Source: Melioribacteraceae bacterium
GTDB taxonomy: Bacteria > Bacteroidota > Ignavibacteria > Ignavibacteriales > Melioribacteraceae
Direction of reading: 5' to 3'
Length of the DNA stretch: 36,720 nucleotides
Assembly: GCA_023230485.1 (NCBI GenBank)
Contig: JALNXG010000040.1
Location: 1-36,720 of the forward strand
Shown piece by piece: positions 7,068-16,019 of this stretch; the stretch's first letter is position 1; each line of letters starts with the position of its first letter. The notes below the pieces were generated by a model that did not search any database, had not been told where the DNA came from, and was given only the letters and a program-made list of their open reading frames with translations. Both the position numbers and the translations under genes were made by a program.

Positions 7068-9521
7068 TTATTTGGGAATTAATTTAAAATTAAATTTAGC
7101 ATTACTCCTGAACAATTCATAATTGATAGGGAGCTTATAATATTTTCCTTTAAGCCAATTAGATGTCATATTTTTATAATAAGGACTAAAGAAATTGCCG
7201 GCTTCTCCTGTGGGCATCGAAATATAGATATAATCAGGTTCTGAATAATCAAAGATAAATCGCATTGAAGGACCAAGTACAGTTTCATATGGTTTACTTC
7301 TATTGCTATACTCTTTAGATCTATCATAAGGAAGTTCTGAAAAAGAATATTCTGTATTAAATATTGTGGTTCCATCCCCTCCCATTTCATTTGGACCGAT
7401 ATTAATTAGTTTATCGAGAAGTGAAGATTGACCGCTAAAAAAATGTTTTATCGTAAGTTTATGAATTGAACCCCATTGCCATCTCGAAATATCTTTTCCA
7501 TATTCCGCTTCAAGTGAGCTTAAAGCATCTACTAAACTTTTTCTTATTATATAATCGCCTGTTTCAATCTCTTCCGTCTTGATATTATCAAACCATATTG
7601 AATTATTCTTCTTTAATAAATCAGACAGCACCCGATATGGTATATTTGCGACAAAAACAAATTCTCTTAATAGACCATCTCCCATTTCATCTAAGAAAAT
7701 ATTTTGAATTAATTTCTCCATGAATCGTGTATAAATAGAAGGAATTTGGTTATTAGTAGTAAAATCAAATTGCCATACTTTTAAAAGTTTTATTGTCTCT
7801 TTAAGGTTTTTATCTTTAATATTTATCCCCTCGAAAGCATTAATTATGTGCAAGGTAATGTTTCTAGCATAAGGAGAGATAACATCATTTTGATATAGCT
7901 TAAAGTCTTTTACCGAATGCTCTTTTTTTGAAATAAGCAATTCAATTATCCGATCAATTCGCGAAGATGGTTCCCATATATTTGAAATATGATATGGAAA
8001 ATTTGTATCAACTTTATTATTTGCAGTAGCTATATAATTTTCTGAAGGATTAAATAATTTTGGCATCTCCTCATAAGTAATAAATCCCGTCCAATCATTC
8101 GCAGATGTAGTACCGTCATATACCATAGTTGGACTATTAGTTCTTCTTGTCGGAAGTTTAGCAGCGCAGACATAACCAATATTATCAAATCTATCAGCAT
8201 AAACAAAATTTTGTCCCGGAACATTGAAATTTCTTAGACCCTCCTTGAACTCATCCCAGTTTCGTGCCTTATTTAAGGCTATCATCGAGCCTAATTCATT
8301 TGTATAATCTAATGCAACCCATCGCATACTTATGAGATTATTTACCTTAGAAGAAGGATATAACTGATTATATAAGTGCACTGAATTAATTATTGGTCCA
8401 CGATATGTGCTTTTTATTTTAATAGTTTCTGTTTTAGAATCCTTAATAAATATAGTATCTGTAATCTCTGTAAATTGTTTTGAAACACCATCTACAACAT
8501 AATTATTCCCTGTTGAATCCAATTTCTCAATATAAAAATCAGCATCATCTGACATAACGTTTGTAACAGCCCAAGAAATATCCTTATTTTTACCGATAAC
8601 CACTGCCGGTACACCCGGCAATGTAAACCCTTCTACATTTAATTCTTTACTTCTGATAATAGCGAAATACCATTTACCCGGTGCAGAGAATGCTAAATGA
8701 GGATCATTTGCAATCATTGGTTTTCCGCTATTTGATTTTGCGGAAGATACCACCCAATTATTTGATCCAATATGTGTCCCTACTTCTCCCATAAATTTTC
8801 TAAAGTTTCTATCGGTATGTACAAAACTAAGTGCCTCTTTAGGAACTTGTACCCCATTTATTATAAATGGTCCATTCTCAGGAAAATCAGGAAGAATTTC
8901 TTTTAGTTTATCTGCCCCAAATTTTTCCGCTAAAATAGAATACGTAATATCTGTCCACCAGCTTATATTCAATTCCCAAGCCAATAATTTTCCAATTATC
9001 AAACTATGCTCCGGCTTCCATTTCTCCGGCTTATACCCGAGTAAATCAAATTCAAGTCCGACATTACCATTATTATTTTCTAGATATGCATTTACACCCT
9101 TTGCATATAGCTCCAAATAAACTCTCGTAGATGAGTCTATTCGAGGATAATCTCTTTTGACCACCCTATTCAATCCGATAGTCCTAAACATTTTATCGAA
9201 TGGAATTGTTTTTTCTCCCAAAACTTCGCTTAAACGTCCTTCACCTGCCCGCCGTGCTATATCCATCTGAAACATTCTCTCTTTAGCATGCAAATATCCC
9301 AAAGCATAAATTGCATCTAATTCGTTTTCAGCATTTATTAACGGAATCCCAAGAGAGTCTGTGAGTATTTCTGTTCGTGAAGATATTCCATTTACTCTTT
9401 CTTCACCTTGATAATTGGGGACACTGCTCTTGAGTACAAAATACGAAACAACTGTAAACACCGTCACAAGAACAATCAGAAATACGATTACGATTAGGAG
9501 TCTTTCAAAATATTTTTTCAT
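7068..9521 (-). CDS. penicillin acylase family N-terminal nucleophile hydrolase
   Basis: The 817 residues start with a basic cap and a membrane or signal helix (about 8-30), so the enzyme is probably periplasmic or membrane-tethered. The family is made as a precursor that self-cleaves to expose an N-terminal Ser. Here the site is Gly252-Ser253 in IGSNNWVV, followed by the conserved ANDPHLAF. The segment before it is the alpha chain plus spacer, and the rest is the beta chain with GMPAVV-like GVPAVVIGKN and SWAVTNV. Family members hydrolyse amide bonds, including beta-lactams and acyl-homoserine lactones. The substrate cannot be read from sequence. It leads the minus-strand unit to metF and ddl. 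Confidence 0.93.
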   Translation of the reverse strand: MKKYFERLLIVIVFLIVLVTVFTVVSYFVLKSSVPNYQGEERVNGISSRTEILTDSLGIPLINAENELDAIYALGYLHAKERMFQMDIARRAGEGRLSEVLGEKTIPFDKMFRTIGLNRVVKRDYPRIDSSTRVYLELYAKGVNAYLENNNGNVGLEFDLLGYKPEKWKPEHSLIIGKLLAWELNISWWTDITYSILAEKFGADKLKEILPDFPENGPFIINGVQVPKEALSFVHTDRNFRKFMGEVGTHIGSNNWVVSSAKSNSGKPMIANDPHLAFSAPGKWYFAIIRSKELNVEGFTLPGVPAVVIGKNKDISWAVTNVMSDDADFYIEKLDSTGNNYVVDGVSKQFTEITDTIFIKDSKTETIKIKSTYRGPIINSVHLYNQLYPSSKVNNLISMRWVALDYTNELGSMIALNKARNWDEFKEGLRNFNVPGQNFVYADRFDNIGYVCAAKLPTRRTNSPTMVYDGTTSANDWTGFITYEEMPKLFNPSENYIATANNKVDTNFPYHISNIWEPSSRIDRIIELLISKKEHSVKDFKLYQNDVISPYARNITLHIINAFEGINIKDKNLKETIKLLKVWQFDFTTNNQIPSIYTRFMEKLIQNIFLDEMGDGLLREFVFVANIPYRVLSDLLKKNNSIWFDNIKTEEIETGDYIIRKSLVDALSSLEAEYGKDISRWQWGSIHKLTIKHFFSGQSSLLDKLINIGPNEMGGDGTTIFNTEYSFSELPYDRSKEYSNRSKPYETVLGPSMRFIFDYSEPDYIYISMPTGEAGNFFSPYYKNMTSNWLKGKYYKLPINYELFRSNAKFNFKLIPK

Positions 9522-9687
9522 TTATTTTTTATTTTTAGTAAACTCTAATTTATTAAATTATTCACTCTGCATAAAAAGAAATATTATTCAAATAGGCAAA
9601 ATATTTTTTTATTTAGCAACTTAGAGAAAAAGCGTACGTCTAAAAAAGTGGCAGTAATAAATTTTAACAAATAAGGTTGGAGTATCT

Positions 9688-10371
9688 ATGAACGCAAAAA
9701 ATGATAGTAAATTTCTTCCGGGATTGATCTTAATTCTTTTGGGAGTCTTTTTCCTTCTTCGTAATTATAATTTTTTTGATTTCTACATTCCTAATTTTTT
9801 AAGAAGTTGGGAATTTTTCTTTATTGCATTTGGTGTTATAATTATTGCCGCCACTCGTAATGTTATTGCCGGCTCAATCTTTATTTTTATCGGTTTGATT
9901 AATTGGACTCCTGACTTATGGCCTCTAATACTAGTAATTATCGGCATTGCAATCATTCTAAAACGAAATAACTCAAAACCTTCTTTGGGACTTAACGATT
10001 CTCCAAATACTACGATAGGTTCTGACGATAGAATTGATATTAATTCAATCTTCGGCGGAGGTACTAATTTTGTTAATTCAAAAAACTTTCAAGGCGGTAA
10101 GGTTACTTGTATTTTCGGCGGTTCGGAGATATATCTAAATAATGCTCAATTGGCTGATGGTAATTATGATATAGAAATTACAGTGATTTTTGGGGGAGTT
10201 ACTTTCTATATCCCTAATGAATGGCATGTTGAAACTAAAGTTACTGCTCTTTTCGGTGGTTTTGATCAAAAAAGATTGACTAAGTTTGATGATGTTAAAG
10301 ATAAATCCAAAACCCTGACTATTCATGGTTTCGTTTTATTTGGTGGTGGCGAAATTAAATCCGTACTTTAA
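9688..10371 (+). CDS. LiaF-like membrane protein (DUF5668 plus LiaF C-terminal-like domain)
   Basis: The 227 residues have a membrane part with four hydrophobic helices in the first 95 residues, the first preceded by a short FLPGLILIL motif typical of DUF5668. A soluble C-terminal part (about 115-227) follows. That part repeats a Phe-Gly-Gly turn five times (IFGGG, IFGGS, IFGGV, LFGGF, LFGGG) at 20-40 residue spacing, the beta-solenoid-like pattern of LiaF C-termini. In Firmicutes LiaF restrains the LiaRS envelope-stress system. No LiaRS-like kinase or regulator is seen here, so the role is inferred as envelope-related only. A GGAG sits 5 bases before the ATG. It is followed 60 bases later by the aldehyde dehydrogenase. 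Confidence 0.85.
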   Translation: MNAKNDSKFLPGLILILLGVFFLLRNYNFFDFYIPNFLRSWEFFFIAFGVIIIAATRNVIAGSIFIFIGLINWTPDLWPLILVIIGIAIILKRNNSKPSLGLNDSPNTTIGSDDRIDINSIFGGGTNFVNSKNFQGGKVTCIFGGSEIYLNNAQLADGNYDIEITVIFGGVTFYIPNEWHVETKVTALFGGFDQKRLTKFDDVKDKSKTLTIHGFVLFGGGEIKSVL

Positions 10372-10431
10372 TTTATTGAACTTTATCACCTCTATCATTA
10401 TCTTTGGATATTCAAATCTTCTGAGAGAAAA

Positions 10432-12042
10432 ATGGATTTTGATAAAGACTTAAAATCGATTCAAGAAGCAAGATCACTTGCCGCAATAGCTAAAGAAGCC
10501 CAACTTGAGTTCAAACACTTTAATCAAGCTCAAGTAGATAAAATTGTAAAAGCAATGGCTGATGCTGCATTCAGAGATGCAGAGCGTCTCGCGAAAATGG
10601 CATGTGAAGAAACCGGTTTTGGTAAATGGCAGGATAAAGTCATTAAAAACCAATTCGGCAGCAAAAATGTTTATGAATCAATTAAAGAGCTAAAGACTGT
10701 TGGTGTTATTGATATTCGTAACAATGGGAAACTAATAAAAATAGCAGAACCGATGGGTGTTGTAGCTGCATTAATCCCATCAACAAATCCAACATCCACA
10801 GCTATTTTTAAAACTCTTATTTCTTTAAAATGTCGAAATGCAATTGTTGCATCTCCACATCCAAGAGCAGTTAATTGCACTTTAGCAACAATTAAATTAT
10901 TAAGCGATGCAGCTGAAAAAGCAGGCGCACCTAAAGGGCTTATTCAATGCATGACCACCCCTACTATTGAGGGTACCGAAGCTCTAATGAAAGATAAAAG
11001 CATTGCTGTTATTTTAGCTACTGGAAGTAATCCCATGGTCAAAGCAGCATACAGTTCCGGTAAACCCGCATTTGGTGTTGGTTCAGGTAATGTGCCCGCA
11101 TTTATAGAAAAAAGCGCAAATATAAATAAAGCGGTCGCCGATATCATTTCTGGTACTACCTTTGATAATGGTACTCTCTGTTCTTCGGAACAGGCAATAG
11201 TTGTGGATAAAACGATTAAAGAAGAAGTAATAAATGAAGCTAAAAAACAAGGCGCTTTCTTTGTTGAAGGAACAGATAAACTAAAATTAGAAAAAGCAGT
11301 AACTCCCGGCGGCAAAATTAATCCTGAAATCGTTGGTAAAAGCGCCGTCTGGATCGCGAATTATGCCGGTATTAAAGTCTCTGAAGATACTAAAGTATTG
11401 GTGGTTGAATGTCAATCCGTTGGAAAAAATGATCCTCTATCTGCCGAAAAACTTTCTCCCGTATTAGCTTTCTATACCGTTGATGGTTGGTTAGAAGGTT
11501 GTCATCGTTGTATTGAACTCCTCGAGTTTGGTGGTGTTGGACACACTTTAGTAATCCATTCAAATGATTCTGAAATTATAATGAAATTCGGTTTAGAAAA
11601 ACCCGCGTTTAGAATTGTTGTTAATACTCCTTCATCTTTGGGAGCGGTAGGCTATAGCACTGATTTAACTCCTTCATTAACTTTAGGTGTTGGTACTTGG
11701 GGCGGATCAGTTATTTCGGAAAATGTTAGTGCTGTTCACCTTATGAACGTTAAAACTCTCGCTTTTGAAACTACACAGATTAATCCCGGACATTCTCTTA
11801 ATACTCTTGACCTGAAAGACATTAGTGGAAATTTTAATTCTCATAAGCCGGATGGAAAAACTGATTTTACAGCTATGATTGAAGAACGATTACGAGCAAG
11901 AGCCGGTAATCCTTCTTATATTAATTCTATCACAAATACAAATGAGATTGGAAAACATCCGGATAAAGCTTTTGGTACCGGAATTTCCGAAAATGAAATT
12001 CAAAAAATTATTAATGAATTTAATAAAGGGAACAGAAAATAA
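10432..12042 (+). CDS. CoA-acylating aldehyde dehydrogenase, AdhE-type, with C-terminal tail like an encapsulation peptide
   Basis: The enzyme converts an aldehyde plus CoA and NAD+ to acyl-CoA. The 536 residues match the aldehyde dehydrogenase half of AdhE and the monofunctional microcompartment forms: IPSTNPTSTAIFKTLI (115-130), SPHPRA, KAAYSSGKPAFGVGSGN, and the catalytic Cys250 in FDNGTLCSSEQ. The cofactor-domain end is LTLGVGTWGGSVISENV. After the catalytic domain come about 75 extra residues. They contain one short helix (FTAMIEERLRARAG), a Gly/Pro/Asn-rich linker, and a terminal amphipathic helix ENEIQKIINEFNK with Ile/Ile/Phe on one face. Such terminal helices target enzymes into bacterial microcompartments. 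No iron alcohol dehydrogenase domain is present. The substrate is not determinable. Confidence 0.92.
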   Translation: MDFDKDLKSIQEARSLAAIAKEAQLEFKHFNQAQVDKIVKAMADAAFRDAERLAKMACEETGFGKWQDKVIKNQFGSKNVYESIKELKTVGVIDIRNNGKLIKIAEPMGVVAALIPSTNPTSTAIFKTLISLKCRNAIVASPHPRAVNCTLATIKLLSDAAEKAGAPKGLIQCMTTPTIEGTEALMKDKSIAVILATGSNPMVKAAYSSGKPAFGVGSGNVPAFIEKSANINKAVADIISGTTFDNGTLCSSEQAIVVDKTIKEEVINEAKKQGAFFVEGTDKLKLEKAVTPGGKINPEIVGKSAVWIANYAGIKVSEDTKVLVVECQSVGKNDPLSAEKLSPVLAFYTVDGWLEGCHRCIELLEFGGVGHTLVIHSNDSEIIMKFGLEKPAFRIVVNTPSSLGAVGYSTDLTPSLTLGVGTWGGSVISENVSAVHLMNVKTLAFETTQINPGHSLNTLDLKDISGNFNSHKPDGKTDFTAMIEERLRARAGNPSYINSITNTNEIGKHPDKAFGTGISENEIQKIINEFNKGNRK

Positions 12043-12129
12043 TTTTAATAAATTTTTAATTATTGTGTGACTGAAATCATTTAGTAATTACAAGTTTGTT
12101 TTTATTTTTACTCAAAAGAAAGATAAAAT

Positions 12130-12312
12130 ATGGATATTGAAAACAAACACAAAAATTGGTCAATTGAAAAAGGTGACTATAGAAGAGATGACACAGCCAC
12201 TTGGCGGTATCAAAAAAAACTTATAAGAAGAAAAAAGATTTTTACAGCTTTAAGGATTGTTGTCTATTTAGTTGTACTTGCTGTTGTAGCACATTTAGTA
12301 TTATCTCGTTAG
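12130..12312 (+). CDS. small tail-anchored membrane protein, unknown
   Basis: This 60-residue ORF is not recognised. Residues 1-38 are strongly charged and end in a Lys/Arg cluster. Residues 40-57 form one hydrophobic helix, with just three residues after it. This would anchor the protein with the N-terminus in the cytoplasm. It lies 87 bases after the aldehyde dehydrogenase, and its TAG stop overlaps the convergent lptB TAA stop by 3 bases. The ATG follows AAGAAAGATAAAAT, a weak ribosome site. The sensible membrane-protein composition and fit between neighbours favour a real gene. Confidence 0.6.
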   Translation: MDIENKHKNWSIEKGDYRRDDTATWRYQKKLIRRKKIFTALRIVVYLVVLAVVAHLVLSR

Positions 12313-13049
12313 CTGTATCGGTCTAATTTAAATTTCTCACCTAGATAAAGTTTCTTTACTTCAGGATCCTCAGCTAAAAATTGAGCGCCACCTTCTTTGA
12401 AAATTTTACCGCTTATTAATATATATGCCCTATCCACGATACTAAGAGTCTCATGAACATTATGATCTGTTATCAAAATTCCTATTCCCTTATGACGTAG
12501 GTTTGAAACTATCTGCATAATATCTTCCACTGCAATTGGATCAACTCCGGCAAATGGTTCATCAAGAAGAATAAAATCAGGGTCATTAGCTAATGCTCGC
12601 GCTATTTCGCATCTCCTTCTCTCCCCTCCGCTTAATTGATAGCCTATATTTTTTCTAACGTGGTTCAAACCCAATTCTTCAATTAATTTTTCTAACTTCT
12701 CCTTTCTCTCGGTTTTTGAAATATTTAACATTTGTAAAATAGCTAGTATATTATCCTCTACCGTTAGTTTCCTAAATATTGATGCTTCCTGCGGCAAATA
12801 ACCTACTCCCATTTTTGCTCTTTTATACATTGGATCATCAGTTATCTCCTTTGTATTGAGATATACTTTACCACCATTTGGTTTTATCATACCTACAATC
12901 ATATAAAAGGTCGTGGTCTTTCCAGCTCCATTTGGACCAAGCAAACCAACTACTTCTCCTTGTTGAACATTGACTGAGACATTATCGACAACTGTTCTTT
13001 TTTTATAGATTTTTTTTAGATTCTCACTCTTTAAGATACTTTGGCTCAT
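12309..13049 (-). CDS. lptB: LPS export ABC transporter ATPase LptB
   Basis: LptB is the cytoplasmic ATPase of the LptB2FG transporter that lifts LPS from the inner membrane. The 246 residues show Walker A GPNGAGKTT (38-46), Q-loop LPQEAS (85-90), signature LSGGE (139-143) and Walker B LLDEP (161-165). The family-specific GGERRRCEIARAL and DHNVHETL are also present. Its ATG overlaps the OstA-like gene stop by 4 bases. The gene order lptC, ostA-like, lptB is the classical one. LptF and LptG are not in the window. It is the last gene of this minus-strand unit. Confidence 0.96.
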   Translation of the reverse strand: MSQSILKSENLKKIYKKRTVVDNVSVNVQQGEVVGLLGPNGAGKTTTFYMIVGMIKPNGGKVYLNTKEITDDPMYKRAKMGVGYLPQEASIFRKLTVEDNILAILQMLNISKTERKEKLEKLIEELGLNHVRKNIGYQLSGGERRRCEIARALANDPDFILLDEPFAGVDPIAVEDIMQIVSNLRHKGIGILITDHNVHETLSIVDRAYILISGKIFKEGGAQFLAEDPEVKKLYLGEKFKLDRYS

Positions 13050-14425
13050 TTCTTCTCTTCCAATAAATTAAATGGAATTTTTCTCTCAAATATTTTTTTA
13101 ATGGGTCTATCAAACAGATTAAATGTCGGTAATAAAAAATCCCTTTCATTTCCAACTATTTTTTGGTCAGGATAATATTCCGTTGCTGGTGAACCGTATA
13201 ATTTAACTTCACCAACACTTCCATCTTCAAAACCAATCCTCATTCTTTCACCACTCGATTTAAGTACTCCGTTTCCTTCGCCATTATCATATAAATAATA
13301 GATACTTAATATTTTACCTGTTACTTCTACATTGTTAAGGGTATCATTCATAAAAAATAGAAATAAACTATCGCCGGAAATCTGTTCGTATCTTTCCGGA
13401 TATTTTTCGTTCCTTGATACTAACATCGAATTTTCAAATACTTTTATATCTTTCAATTTCTTGTCTATTAATTTTATATTGATTGAGTCCCCACTAAGCT
13501 GTGAATTTGAATACCATAAAATAGGCTGTGCTGTATCTTCCACTTTTTTCTTAAATCTTATTTCACCTCTTATTTGGTCAAAGTATGTTTCTGAATTTAT
13601 GGAGTTCAGATTTTTACTAAAAATATTGACTGAGTCTTTTGCTATCAGAACATTCTTACTACTATCCTTGAACGATTCCATTGAAACAGATTTTATATAT
13701 AGTGTATCAAGACTTCCATTATCTAAAGTATCTACCTGAACCAACAAAGGATTCCCTTCAATTTTGGAAGACCCTGCTTTTTTATTATCCTCCAAGTAAT
13801 CTGAAAGAATTAGCATAGATTCTTTCTTGTCTGCTATTACCACATTTTCGTAGGCAAAAGTTATTTCAGTATCCCTATAATTTATCAAGCTATCTGCTAT
13901 AAGCACAGAATTTTTTGAATTTACCTTTACGTTACCTTTTCCAATCGATTTATTTTCATTATCAAAATAGTATAAGGTATCTGAAGTCATCTCTGTTTCA
14001 TTATCATAAAGATTAACATTACCGGTAAAGAAGGAGCGATTTTCTTCAAAATAATAATAACCGATTTTTGAATTTAAATGATAATGACCATCAGTGAGAG
14101 TAATTCCATTTGTCGAATATGCGATCATTTTATTTCCATTATAGAATCCCCTGCTCGTCTTGATTCTAATTGTATCTTGAGTAACAACTACATTCCCAAT
14201 TAACTCCGCCTCATTTTGCTTTATAAATTGAACAGCCCTATCGCAAGTTATCCGCACCTCGTCCTGCGTCATAATTACATTACCGATTACTTCTCTAACG
14301 TTCTCACCATCAATCACCTTTCCGATTAGACTATCGCCAATTACAACTAAGTTTCCTCTATCCTGAGAAAAAATAATTGCCGGAAGAAATAATAATATGA
14401 TAAGTATTAGAAATTTATTTTTCAT
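13046..14425 (-). CDS. OstA/LptA-like LPS transport protein
   Basis: The 459 residues begin with a signal peptide (about 1-20, ending IIFSQ). After it come many short repeated beta-strand units with alternating Asp-Thr, Ile-Gly-Asn-Val and similar motifs (for example EVIGNVIMTQDEVRITCD and ELIGNVVVTQDTIRI). This is the OstA/LptA jelly-roll that forms the periplasmic LPS bridge. It is much longer than E. coli LptA (about 185 residues) and resembles the long OstA-like proteins of the Bacteroidota side, which carry extra repeats. It overlaps lptC by 11 bases and lptB by 4. I do not call it lptA because the orthology is not one-to-one. Confidence 0.88.
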   Translation of the reverse strand: MKNKFLILIILLFLPAIIFSQDRGNLVVIGDSLIGKVIDGENVREVIGNVIMTQDEVRITCDRAVQFIKQNEAELIGNVVVTQDTIRIKTSRGFYNGNKMIAYSTNGITLTDGHYHLNSKIGYYYFEENRSFFTGNVNLYDNETEMTSDTLYYFDNENKSIGKGNVKVNSKNSVLIADSLINYRDTEITFAYENVVIADKKESMLILSDYLEDNKKAGSSKIEGNPLLVQVDTLDNGSLDTLYIKSVSMESFKDSSKNVLIAKDSVNIFSKNLNSINSETYFDQIRGEIRFKKKVEDTAQPILWYSNSQLSGDSINIKLIDKKLKDIKVFENSMLVSRNEKYPERYEQISGDSLFLFFMNDTLNNVEVTGKILSIYYLYDNGEGNGVLKSSGERMRIGFEDGSVGEVKLYGSPATEYYPDQKIVGNERDFLLPTFNLFDRPIKKIFERKIPFNLLEEKK

Positions 14426-14954
14426 TTGTAACTTTAACTGCTGAATAAGTAATTCGTTTAATTACATAGTTCTTTAAATGTTGATCCGAGACCAAACCAT
14501 ACCCTTCAATAATTTCTTCATTAGAAACTATCTTTACAAATTTATCTGTAATAATTTTTTCATCAGAATTGCGCCACATTAGTTCATCAGTTGTCAATAC
14601 TACCCCACTATCATTTGCTACAATTACATTTTCTATTGCATACATATTTTTCGTTAAGTCATCCACTTTCCCTCTTAATGCCGTTAGAGTAGTTGTCTTT
14701 ACATTATTTGAGTCATAAAATTCTATTTTAATATCCTCAAGCAAAGATTCATTTTTTTCATCAAATATTTCTAAATGCTGTGTAAAAAGAACAGCTTTTA
14801 TTCTTCCCTCTTGTGAGAAAATTATTTTCGAGTTCCAACTTTCTTGAATTGGCATATTTTTAGATTCGTTTGTATCTATTTCCGGCTTAACCTTTTCCTC
14901 GCCACATCCTATAAAAATAAATATAATTAAAACAATGACTAAGAAATACTTCAT
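14415..14954 (-). CDS. lptC: LPS export protein LptC
   Basis: LptC connects the inner-membrane LPS extractor to the periplasmic bridge. The 179 residues start with a hydrophobic signal ending in a lipobox-like FIGC (Cys17), so it is probably a lipoprotein rather than the single-pass protein of E. coli, as is common in this branch. The rest is beta-rich with the family pattern: FSQEGRIKAVLFTQHLEIFD, a central LRGKVDDL, and VVLTTDELMWRNSDEKIITD. It overlaps kdsD by 4 bases and the OstA-like gene by 11 bases, so all are translationally coupled. Confidence 0.87.
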   Translation of the reverse strand: MKYFLVIVLIIFIFIGCGEEKVKPEIDTNESKNMPIQESWNSKIIFSQEGRIKAVLFTQHLEIFDEKNESLLEDIKIEFYDSNNVKTTTLTALRGKVDDLTKNMYAIENVIVANDSGVVLTTDELMWRNSDEKIITDKFVKIVSNEEIIEGYGLVSDQHLKNYVIKRITYSAVKVTNEK

Positions 14955-15955
14955 CTTTTCTGAAGTCCTAATTTTACTAAATCATGAAGATGTACAACAC
15001 CAATTGGATGCTTTTTTTTATCTGCTACTATTAATGAAGTAATCTTAAATTTTTCCATCTGCTGAAGTGCAAAAGATGCCAAGAAATTATTTGTAATTGT
15101 TTTGGGATTTTTAGACATTACATCTATTGCAGTCAAGTCCTTAAATTCCAATGTTTTTTCTAATAGTCTTCTTATATCTCCATCTGTAACTATACCTTCT
15201 AATTCCTTTTTATTATTTACTACGCAAGTCATTCCCAATCGTTTTGAAGTAATCGTAAGAATAGTATCCTTTAACGATGTAGAAGTTTTCACTATCGGAA
15301 CGTCTTTACCTTCGATCATAATTTCAGAAATTTTAAGCGAAAGTCTTTTCCCAAGACTTCCCCCCGGATGTAACATTGCAAAATCCTGAGCAGTAAATCC
15401 TCTTAGTTCGAGGAGAGCAACAGCAAGCGCATCACCCATTGCTAAGGTCGCAGTAGTCGAAGATGTCGGTGCTAAATCATGCGGACATGCTTCTTCTTCC
15501 ACTTTTACATTTAATACAACATCACACGCTTTTGCTAATTTTGATTCTTGATTTCCTATTAATCCAATTAACCTAACTTTGATCCTTTTTAATATGGGAA
15601 GAAGATTTAATAATTCTTCTGTATGACCGCTTTTCGATAATAAAACTACTACATCTTGCTTGCGTACCATCCCAAGATCACCATGAAGTGCATCGGTCGG
15701 ATGCATATATATTGCTGCTGTGCCCGTTGAATTTAGAGTCGCTACAATTTTTCGAGCAATTAAGCCTGATTTACCCATTCCGCTTAATATAATTCTCCCT
15801 TTGGAATGGAAAATTAAATTCACTGCATTTAAAAAATTTTCATCAATACTATTCGAAAGACTTAATACCGCCTTTCCTTCGATTTCAATTACTTGTTTAC
15901 CTTTTGCAATAATCGATTTTTCTTCTGCGCTCAGTTTCATTTCTCGCTTACTCAT
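14951..15955 (-). CDS. kdsD: D-arabinose 5-phosphate isomerase (KdsD/KpsF)
   Basis: This enzyme interconverts ribulose 5-phosphate and arabinose 5-phosphate, the first step of Kdo synthesis. The 334 residues contain an N-terminal SIS domain (about 40-180) with ILSGMGKSGLIARKIVATLNSTG, HPTDALHGDLGM, LSKSGHTEELL and the STTATLAMGDALAVALL segment. Two CBS domains follow (about 205-265 and 272-334). The length is normal. It overlaps lptC by 4 bases, and 64 bases separate it from kdsA. The kdsC phosphatase gene often found nearby in other genomes is not in this cluster. Confidence 0.95.
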   Translation of the reverse strand: MSKREMKLSAEEKSIIAKGKQVIEIEGKAVLSLSNSIDENFLNAVNLIFHSKGRIILSGMGKSGLIARKIVATLNSTGTAAIYMHPTDALHGDLGMVRKQDVVVLLSKSGHTEELLNLLPILKRIKVRLIGLIGNQESKLAKACDVVLNVKVEEEACPHDLAPTSSTTATLAMGDALAVALLELRGFTAQDFAMLHPGGSLGKRLSLKISEIMIEGKDVPIVKTSTSLKDTILTITSKRLGMTCVVNNKKELEGIVTDGDIRRLLEKTLEFKDLTAIDVMSKNPKTITNNFLASFALQQMEKFKITSLIVADKKKHPIGVVHLHDLVKLGLQKR

Positions 15956-16019
15956 ATAAATTTATATTTATTTCTATCCTCTATATACTTTATTTGAATT
16001 TATGAAATCATTCTTGATT

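Noticed and set aside
9522..9687. Divergent gap considered for a clear promoter pair
   Set aside because: The stretch is so AT-rich that many weak matches occur and none stands out; only the GGAG before the LiaF-like start is convincing.
10944..11315. A 123-codon minus-strand open frame inside the aldehyde dehydrogenase
   Set aside because: Antisense to a strongly conserved catalytic region; composition is that of a shadow.
13332..13739. A 135-codon plus-strand open frame inside the OstA-like gene
   Set aside because: Antisense shadow of an intact coding sequence, with no ribosome site or recognisable protein.
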